From contig JAYKKM010000149.1 in assembly GCA_035772405.1 (NCBI GenBank), forward strand, positions 5,800,001 through 5,864,000: a DNA stretch of 64,000 nucleotides, given 5' to 3'. Position 1 is the stretch's first letter; every line of letters starts with the position of its first letter. The notes beneath the pieces are model-generated. The model had not been told where the DNA came from and searched no databases. It saw only the letters and a program-made list of their open reading frames with translations. Of the stretch, positions 57,234 to 64,000 are shown piece after piece. A program made the translations under genes and the position numbers. This stretch comes from Chrysogorgia sp. JL179-B06 (Eukaryota > Cnidaria > Anthozoa > Scleralcyonacea > Chrysogorgiidae).

Positions 57234-57425
57234 CTATTGATATATCAAACTCTTCCCGTATCCGGTCGGTAAGACTGCTGGAACGTCTTTTCTATAAAAA
57301 ACCAGGCTCTCTATACAAAGGTATTGTTCTTCTTTTATGGCTATTTGTGGAAAATGCTTATAAAGAACAGCTTCTAACGCTAATTTGTCCATTTTGGAGG
57401 TTTGGTTCAGCAACACTTAGATTTT
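57234..57425 (-). pseudogene. RecQ-like helicase fragment, N-terminal and motif I
   Basis: On the minus strand: LALEAVLYKHFPQIAIKEEQ, then VLPTGYGKSLIYQ (Walker A GYGKS). It is cut immediately after by the foldback element. Related to, but not the same as, the fragment at 54302. RecQ-like genes of this type are often multicopy in invertebrates; whether this was a host gene or element cargo is open. Confidence 0.68.
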
Positions 57426-57879
57426 CGCTTCCGGTAGTGTGACGTTGACCTCTCTCGTCCAATCAAAGCAACGTCCAGATTCTGGACGCTCAACACGAGT
57501 TTGTGAATGGATTTGTGTCAGGCCTTATTTCCCATCCTCCCATACCCCCTCCCTACCCCCCCCGAAAATACTGGACGGGTATTCTGCGTTTTAGCGCAAA
57601 ATGTAGACCAAATGTAGACCAGCTGCCCATTGTAAACTTAATATTTTATATACTAATAAAGGTTGTGTTTTGCATTGTTTTTGTTTGTTTGTATGTATCT
57701 ATAACTGAATATGCTTGAAATGGGCCATAGTTTTTCAATATTTTAGCGCTTTGGTGGTAAAAAGGAGAGTTGTTTTAACTATTTACTGCCCAACAGTTTC
57801 CTCGATAAATTTCTTTTCAATACGCCTATAAATATGTACGATCTCGAGCACGTTCACGTCAATGCTTCGCCATCTTGAA

Positions 57880-58330
57880 ATCATTAGTCGGCAGGCGTTT
57901 ATTCTCGCTTCGCCCGCAATTTTTTCCCGCCCGCGCCCCTCCCTCGCCCCAAAAACGCCTGCGGAGGAGGCGGAAGATTTCCTTTGCTTAATTATTGTGT
58001 AAATTCGTCGAACAATGACCGTAAATAACTGACAATGTCAACATCACTGTCTATCACTGCTGTGCATGAAATCTTCGAATTTCTGAATCTCTTCCTCGCT
58101 GCTATCCGCCATAACTATCCAGATATAACCAGAATGGCCCGATAAGACTTTACGAGGCGTTTCAAGTTTCGATGGGTCATATTTCAGCAGATATTTATCG
58201 ATAACCCGAAGATCGACACTACAAACCCGAAGATCGAACATTAGTTGGCAGGCGTTTCTTCGTCTCTTCTCAAATTTCGCGCGCCCGCAATTTTTTCCGC
58301 CCGCGCCCCTCCCGCCCAAAAAACGCCTGC
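57880..58330 (-). pseudogene. cGLR remnant with two small GC-rich insertions
   Basis: Minus-strand DIVSYLRSLFDEFTQ..LSKGNLP (about 58045-57970) matches residues 355-380 of the intact cGLR gene (VVSHLLSLLDEFAQALRKGNLP). Two direct GC-rich repeats (about 57890-57965 and 58240-58335), each running from CAGGCGTTT to AAACGCCTGCGGAGGAGG, look like small TIR elements inserted in or beside it. Confidence 0.6.
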
Positions 58331-58334
58331 GGAG

Positions 58335-58500
58335 GAGGTAGAGAATCTGTTGAAAAATGATGGAAATCATGCAGTGGAAATGAAAAAATATTTCTCATAA
58401 GGCTGCTGAACTGGCTAAAGATATACCTGCGATAACTGTGAAGGAAGAAATTAATTATAAAAATCTCTTCGACGAGTTGGAGTCACGTTTATTATTCTAC
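58335..58500 (+). pseudogene. cGLR C-terminal remnant, opposite orientation
   Basis: Plus-strand frames read NLLKNDGNHAVEMKKYFS, then (after a shift) HKAAELAKDIPAITVKEEI and NYKNLFDELESRLL, matching the last 65 residues of the gene at 52553. It faces the other remnant, so a relative was inverted or broken by the GC-rich insertion. Confidence 0.75.
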
Positions 58501-58859
58501 CAATTATTAGTATTATTCAGACATAGCGACTCAGCCGAATCGATTATATGCAAAGCTTCAAACAACGTAAAATACAACTTAAAATGTAAATGAGATTATC
58601 TTACCGGGCTAGCCTGGGTAACAGGGCTCGCCTCTCTTATAAACACACCATTGGTTGAACAATTTGAAATATTGAGGTATCTTATAGATTGCAATTTCAG
58701 CATTCTCACGATTGAAATTCTCCACGTGACTGTCGCGTGTATATAGCTTAGATATAAAGGAAATTTTAAGTATGATTCAAAGGGCCCATAAGATGTCGGG
58801 GGTCAATTCACCCTGACAACAAAAATAACATTAAATCATATAACTTAAGTAATTTGATT

Positions 58860-59215
58860 TTCGACAAAATTGCGTTTCGACAAAATTACCATCACACCAT
58901 TTAGGATGAGATTTAATAATCATAAAAGCTCACTTAATATGTATGGAAGATGGCAGAGGGGAATATGCGGTGAACATTTATATGTTCGCTTTTATGCGGA
59001 TGGACACTCGGGTTTACAGAATGTTAAAGTAAAAATAATTGATGTCACTGATATTAGAGATGAAACACAAAGAGAAAGATTTTGGACAGAAAACCTAAGT
59101 TGTTATAGTCCATTGGGACTTAAAAGTTTATTATATGTTAATGTATTCATTATTTTTAAGCTGAAGGAGAGGCTGTGCCCTGAAACGTATTATTTATTAA
59201 ACATTTGTCTTTGAT
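58860..59215 (+). pseudogene. PLE GIY-YIG endonuclease fragment, third lineage
   Basis: TPFRMRFNNHKSSLN, GRWQRGICGEHLYVRFYADG, LQNVKVKIIDVTDIRDE and RERFWTENLSCYSPLGL: a GIY-YIG domain of the type with an RFNNHK block, lacking its initial YVGST strand. Downstream, CTGAAACGTATTATTTATTA resembles PLE 3' ends (compare about 38150). Truncated on both sides. Confidence 0.65.
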
Positions 59216-59262
59216 GCTTATACATGTCTACAAATATATTTGATGCTTATACATGTCTATAT

Positions 59263-59445
<183 letters not shown>

Positions 59446-59470
59446 TATTTAAAATTATCTAAAACATCTA

Positions 59471-59513
59471 GTCATAACACGGTGTTTCATGCTTAACGCA
59501 ATCATCAGACGAC
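59471..59513 (-). ncRNA. Hammerhead ribozyme motif (PLE tail)
   Basis: Minus strand: stem I GTCGT/ATGAC, core CTGATGA, stem II TTGC/GCAT around GTTAA, GAAA, a 3-bp stem III (ACA/TGT) with a tiny loop, then the cleavage position. It is the same subtype as 2735-2777, with compensated differences in stem II. No PLE coding sequence is attached. Confidence 0.75.
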
Positions 59514-59594
59514 TGACGGACTATAACGTGTCACTGAATAAATATACTTGTGAGGTGAATAAATATACTTTGGATTATTTTACCTATTTATATA

Positions 59595-59639
<45 letters not shown>

Positions 59640-59794
59640 GCAAATGATTAGCAAATGAATAGCAAATGATTTAACTTTTCCCATCTCATTGATTATTGGT
59701 TAGTTTATTTCCCGTGTATTTGATTGGCTACTTTCTACCTGTGACACCCTTTTGGCATCATATAAGCCCTATTTATTTTATTTCATCTCGTCTT

Positions 59795-59826
59795 ACTCTG
59801 ATGAAGGGCTCCGCTCGAAACGTCAG
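59795..59826 (+). ncRNA. Hammerhead-like PLE 3' motif
   Basis: CTGATGAAGGGCTCCGCTCGAAACGTCAG has CTGATGA and GAAAC separated by a short stem (GGGC/GCTC) but no clear stem III/stem I closure. Related to CTGATGAAGGC..GCCGAAACG near 38170 on the other strand. Probably a PLE tail; ribozyme activity doubtful. Confidence 0.35.
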
Positions 59827-59871
59827 TATCTTGTCACTAAATTCTTGGCAGTTTACCACCTTTTCACTTTG

Positions 59872-59875
<4 letters not shown>

Positions 59876-59930
<55 letters not shown>
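59876..59930. repeat. (TA)n microsatellite
   Basis: TA run next to the perfect palindrome. Confidence 0.95.
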
Positions 59931-59933
<3 letters not shown>

Positions 59934-60045
59934 GATTTTCGCTTACCTCAAAACTGGTCTGCTACAACTTGTTTCATCTGTAAAAGATTCTTTTACAGAT
60001 GAAACAAGTTGTAGCAGACCAGTTTTGAGGTAAGCGAAAATCTAT
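59931..60045. repeat. Perfect 56-bp-arm palindrome made from a PLE tail
   Basis: 59931-59986 and 59990-60045 are exact complements around the loop ATT. The right arm equals the 3' part of the hammerhead and leader at 61625-61680 (CTTTTACAGATGAAACAAGT and onward). The sequence after it (60046-60107) continues collinearly with the PLE leader at 61681-61743. The 5' hammerhead half (CTGAAGA) is missing. Confidence 0.93.
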
Positions 60046-60105
60046 TATTTGCTCTAACTATATGTTGTTGAGCACTCTTTGCATTTCGTAGACCAAAACC
60101 TACAC

Positions 60106-60530
<425 letters not shown>

Positions 60531-60531
<1 letters not shown>

Positions 60532-61610
60532 TGTAACTTTCGACCTTAACAATCGAAAGTTACATCTATATATATATATATAGATGTAACTTTCGACCTT
60601 AACAATGGAAACTATAGGCCCTATAGGAAGCCCAATGACGATCCGCTATACATAAATATGCACTCTAACCATCCACCAAGCATAACAAGGCAACTACCTG
60701 CATCAATTAACAAACGCATTAAACTCCTTTCGTCAGATGAGCAAACTTTTCAGGAATCTGCACCCTTATATCAGAACGCGCTTAGGCACAGCAACTTTAA
60801 TCATGAACTTAGCTACACTCATGATACACCGCAACGACCACGTAGGAATAGGCAACGCAATATCATTTGGTTCAACCCACCATTTAGCAAGAGTGTCAGC
60901 ACTAACATAGGACGTAATTTCCTTAGCCTAATTGACAAACATTTCCCTCCGCACCACAAGCTCCATAAGATTTTTAACAGAAATACAGTTAAAGTAAGTT
61001 ACAGCTGCATGAACAATGTTAAGTCAATAATCACTAAGCACAATGCACGCATAGCTAGGAACATCAAACCGCAGGATAGGGACGCTACTAATTGCAGTTG
61101 TAGAGAGAACACCATTTGCCCGCTTCAAGAACAATGCATGACTAGAGACATAGTATACAAAGCAACAGTGACAGTAAACATCACAAACGAAATAAAACAC
61201 TACATTGGTATGACTGCAACCACATTCAAAGAGCGATTGGCCAACCACACTAAATCTTTTCAACATAAAAAGCATGAAAATGACACCGAACTTTCGAAAT
61301 ATATTTGGACATTGAAAGAAAACAATAAAGATTTCAGTATTAATTGGCAAATTCTAAAACATTCTATTTCGTACACAGGAGGATCAAAACGATGCAATTT
61401 ATGTTTAGAAGAAAAATTTTGTATTTTAAAAGAAAAAAATAAGAATAGTTTACTCAACAAAAGAGCGGAAATAATTTCACAGTGTCGTCATCGTAATAAA
61501 TTTCGCATAATCAACGCAAACAAAGCCATGACCTCATGCTTTGTCCCCCACATACGCCCCCACTTTCCGGCAGAAAGCCTATAAATAAGCGGTCCCTTTC
61601 GATATTGTCA
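60531..61610 (+). mobile_element. PLE 3' fragment, upstream member of a tandem pair
   Basis: Starts 5' truncated at TAGATGTAACTTTCGACC in a (TA)n tract. The first bases are also present inverted (GAAAGTTACATCTA, 60557-60570), a small snap-back at the junction. It continues to the hammerhead at 61611, where the next copy begins, and is nearly identical to 62984-64000. This is the pseudo-LTR arrangement typical of PLEs. Confidence 0.9.
60658..61584 (+). CDS. PLE linker and GIY-YIG endonuclease ORF, 308 aa
   Basis: ATG at 60658 is internal to the original protein; the frame is open upstream to about 60590 (NNGNYRPYRKPNDDP). It includes RNIIWFNPPFS, VSYSCMNNVKS, the Cys motif NCSCRENTICPLQEQCM, HYIGMTATTFKERLANHTKS (GIY-YIG), KRCNLCLEEKFCILK and CRHRNKFR. 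The nuclease is intact in this copy, whereas the downstream copy has a one-base insertion. RT is absent. Expression unlikely because the 5' end is a (TA)n junction. Confidence 0.88.
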   Translation: MHSNHPPSITRQLPASINKRIKLLSSDEQTFQESAPLYQNALRHSNFNHELSYTHDTPQRPRRNRQRNIIWFNPPFSKSVSTNIGRNFLSLIDKHFPPHHKLHKIFNRNTVKVSYSCMNNVKSIITKHNARIARNIKPQDRDATNCSCRENTICPLQEQCMTRDIVYKATVTVNITNEIKHYIGMTATTFKERLANHTKSFQHKKHENDTELSKYIWTLKENNKDFSINWQILKHSISYTGGSKRCNLCLEEKFCILKEKNKNSLLNKRAEIISQCRHRNKFRIINANKAMTSCFVPHIRPHFPAESL

Positions 61611-61651
61611 CTGCCTGAAGATTCTTTTACAGATGAAACAAGTTGTAGCAG
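61611..61651 (+). ncRNA. Hammerhead ribozyme motif at PLE-PLE junction
   Basis: Stem I CTGC/GCAG (61611-61614 and 61648-61651). CTGAAGA 61615-61621. Stem II TTCT/AGAT around TTTAC. GAAA 61635-61638. A 2-bp stem III with loop AAGTT, then U-A at 61646-61647. It sits between the tandem copies, where cleavage would set a defined 5' end for the downstream RNA. Confidence 0.8.
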
Positions 61652-64000
61652 ACCAGTTTTGAGGTAAGCGAAAATCTATTATTTGCTCTAACTATATGTT
61701 GTTGAGCACTCTTTGCATTTCGTAGACCAAAACCTACACGTATATTTGCACCCGTATATCGGTTGTGCACTCTTGTTTACGTTATTCATTCCTATCTAAC
61801 CTTAAAATGCGGCAATTTCGATTTGACTATTCGCTAAAGAATATCCCTATACCATCACAGGACGCTTATTTGAAGAATTTGATTGAAAAAGTGGAAAGTG
61901 TATTAAAACGTATGAGATGGAAAGCCAATTTCTTTCTTAAAAACAAAAATAGTGAGAACCAAAAGAACCATTTCGGCCTTGCGTCCAACAAAACACCTCC
62001 TTCGATTCCAGATATGAAACCCTTCGAAGACGAACTTATAAAACTAATCGAGAATGTACAATTCCGGCCATATATAGGAACCAATTTCAGAAATCTTTGG
62101 CTAACGATTTAAAGAAAATTAATACGTCTCCCAACATTTTCATTTTTGCAGACAAAACTCGGAATATTTATGAAACCCCGCCCGACATATACAACAATCT
62201 CTTACATGACAACATCACAAAAACATATAAGCATGGATCCGAGGACTCTATAGATGAAATTGACTCAGAACTAAAAGACATTTCGAACAATTTAGGAATC
62301 GGCGACAGAATTGAAAAAATGAAAAAACGCGAAGCATTTATATCTTTAAAAGACCACAAAGAAAATTTCGAAAACAACCCAAAATGTCGATTAATTAACC
62401 CCGCCAAAAGCGAATCCGGAAAACTAAGCAAAGCTATTTTGGACAAAATTAATTCTAATTTGAGACAAAAACTGAATTTAAATCAATGGAGAAATACAAA
62501 ACAAGTTATTGAGTGGTTTGGCAATATAAAAGATAAGGACAGACACAGTTTCATTTCATTTGACATTGTCGATTTCTATCCATCTATTTCTGAAAAACTA
62601 TTGGACCAAGCTCTGTCCTGGGCTTCAAATTTGGCTACTATACCTCAAAACAACATTTCAATAATAAAACACGCTAGAAAATCTCTCCTTTTCAATACCG
62701 GAATTTCATGGATAAAAAAAGATAGCAAGAATTTGTTCGACGTTACCATGGGCAGTTTCGACGGCGCGGAAATTTGTGAGCTCATAGGCCTTTTCATTTT
62801 AAACCACCTAAGTAAGAAATTTGGCAAAGAAAGCATCGGCCTATATAGAGATGACGGTTTGGCTATCATAAAAAGTAAATCAGCACGTTTAGCAGACAAA
62901 ACAAGAAAAGATTCTCCACAAAATTTTCGAGCAATTTGACCTAAAAATCACCGCCGAATCAAATTTACGTATAGTAAACTTTTTAGATGTAACTTTCGAC
63001 CTTAACAATGGAAACTATAGGCCCTATAGGAAGCCCAATGACGATCCGCTATACATAAATATGCACTCTAACCATCCACCAAGCATAACAAGGCAACTAC
63101 CTGCATCAATTAACAAACGCATTAAACTCCTTTCGTCAGATGAGCAAACTTTTCAGGAATCTGCACCCTTATATCAGAACGCGCTTAGGCACAGCAACTT
63201 TAATCATGAACTTAGCTACACTCATGATACACCGCAACGACCACGTAGGAATAGGCAACGCAATATCATTTGGTTCAACCCACCATTTAGCAAGAGTGTC
63301 AGCACTAACATAGGACGTAATTTCCTTAGCCTAATTGACAAACATTTCCCTCCGCACCACAAGCTCCATAAGATTTTTAACAGAAATACAGTTAAAGTAA
63401 GTTACAGCTGCATGAACAATGTTAAGTCAATAATCACTAAGCACAATGCACGCATAGCTAGGAACATCAAACCGCAGGATAGGGACGCTACTAATTGCAG
63501 TTGTAGAGAGAACACCATTTGCCCGCTTCAAGAACAATGCATGACTAGAGACATAGTATACAAAGCAACAGTGACAGTAAACATCACAAACGAAATAAAA
63601 ACACTACATTGGTATGACTGCAACCACATTCAAAGAGCGATTGGCCAACCACACTAAATCTTTTCAACATAAAAAGCATGAAAATGACACCGAACTTTCG
63701 AAATATATTTGGACATTGAAAGAAAACAATAAAGATTTCAGTATTAATTGGCAAATTCTAAAACATTCTATTTCGTACACAGGAGGATCAAAACGATGCA
63801 ATTTATGTTTAGAAGAAAAATTTTGTATTTTAAAAGAAAAAAATAAGAATAGTTTACTCAACAAAAGAGCGGAAATAATTTCACAGTGTCGTCATCGTAA
63901 TAAATTTCGCATAATCAACGCAAACAAAGCCATGACCTCATGCTTTGTCCCCCACATACGCCCCCACTTTCCGGCAGAAAGCCTATAAATAAGCGGTCCC
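61652..64000 (+). mobile_element. Penelope-like element, downstream member, runs off window
   Basis: Leader 61652-61806 (with TTGAGCACTCTTTGC at about 61699), ATG at 61807, then RT, linker and nuclease. The window ends in its 3' UTR about 30 bp before the expected next hammerhead. Its N-terminal region (RQFRFDYSLKNIPIPSQDAY) supplies the part missing from the 16.9-kb copy. Confidence 0.92.
61807..63988 (+). pseudogene. PLE RT-GIY-YIG protein, four frames
   Basis: The N-terminal part (61807 to about 62075) carries VLKRMRWKANFFLKNKN. A first shift at about 62070-62090 leads into the frame 62097-62939 with FISLKDHKENFENNPKCRLI, SFISFDIVDFYPSI (motif A), VTMGSFDGAEICELIG and LYRDDGLAII (motif C). 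A second shift at about 62905-62915 moves into the frame with FEQFDLKITAESN and NFLDVTFDL. A third, an extra A in the A-run at 63597-63601 relative to 61192-61195, precedes the GIY-YIG domain (63614-63988). Frames upstream of the last shift include the Cys motif. Each break is a single-base change, so the copy is young or the sequence contains errors in homopolymers. Confidence 0.88.

Noticed and set aside
59795..59826. Seventh full hammerhead ribozyme
   Set aside because: The CTGATGA and GAAAC boxes are present, but stems III and I do not close, so it is listed only as a hammerhead-like PLE end.

Overview
This is AT-rich metazoan genomic DNA, most likely from a cnidarian or another early-branching marine invertebrate. 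The two host genes recognised are of animal type: an MFSD6-like major facilitator transporter with a GT-AG intron, and a single-exon Mab-21/cGAS-like nucleotidyltransferase. The mobile elements (Penelope-like elements with hammerhead ribozymes, DIRS, CryptonA, PIF/Harbinger, TTAA-target transposons, a Polinton-type polymerase fossil) are also typical of such genomes. The species assignment is inference. There are no bacterial-type operons, no rRNA and no CRISPR array.

Layout. 1-6.3 kb: a CACTG-ended MITE, an old Penelope-like element (PLE) fragment with a hammerhead ribozyme, a CR1/L2-like LINE 3' end, and the first copies of a hairpin-bearing foldback family. 6.3-25.2 kb: the MFSD6-like gene on the minus strand. 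A large upstream exon (23906-25199) and a last exon (6322-6530) are separated by an intron of about 17.4 kb. That intron holds a decayed DUF3987-like ATPase gene, a tRNA-Ala-like tandem repeat, long (TA)n tracts, two nearly identical head-to-head PLE copies (one split by a TTAA-type foldback transposon), another PLE fragment, a Harbinger-type MITE and tRNA-derived SINEs. 25.2-35 kb: minisatellites, a broken family-B DNA polymerase of Polinton/Maverick or adintovirus-like type with a hAT element and LINE pieces in or beside it, SINEs and MITEs. 35-44 kb: foldback copies, a hammerhead inside a perfect 32-bp inverted repeat, a frameshifted CryptonA recombinase, a PLE endonuclease fragment, a decayed PIF/Harbinger transposase and a LINE RT split by a foldback copy. 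44.7-51.6 kb: a DIRS retroelement with inverted termini, interrupted by about 2.3 kb containing a 1.46-kb inverted duplicate of its own 5' region. 52.5-58.5 kb: the intact cGAS-like gene, with a TIR element carrying a RecQ-helicase fragment just upstream and broken relatives 4 kb away. 58.8-64 kb: more PLE pieces ending in a tandem pair with pseudo-LTR organisation, the second member running off the window.

The two host genes are not functionally linked to each other as far as can be seen. The dominant theme is palindromic DNA: head-to-head PLEs, inverted PLE tails, foldback transposons, and a family whose terminal hairpins keep pairing while their sequence diverges. Six hammerhead-ribozyme motifs fit PLE tails and share an unusual pyrimidine-pyrimidine apposition at the base of stem II.
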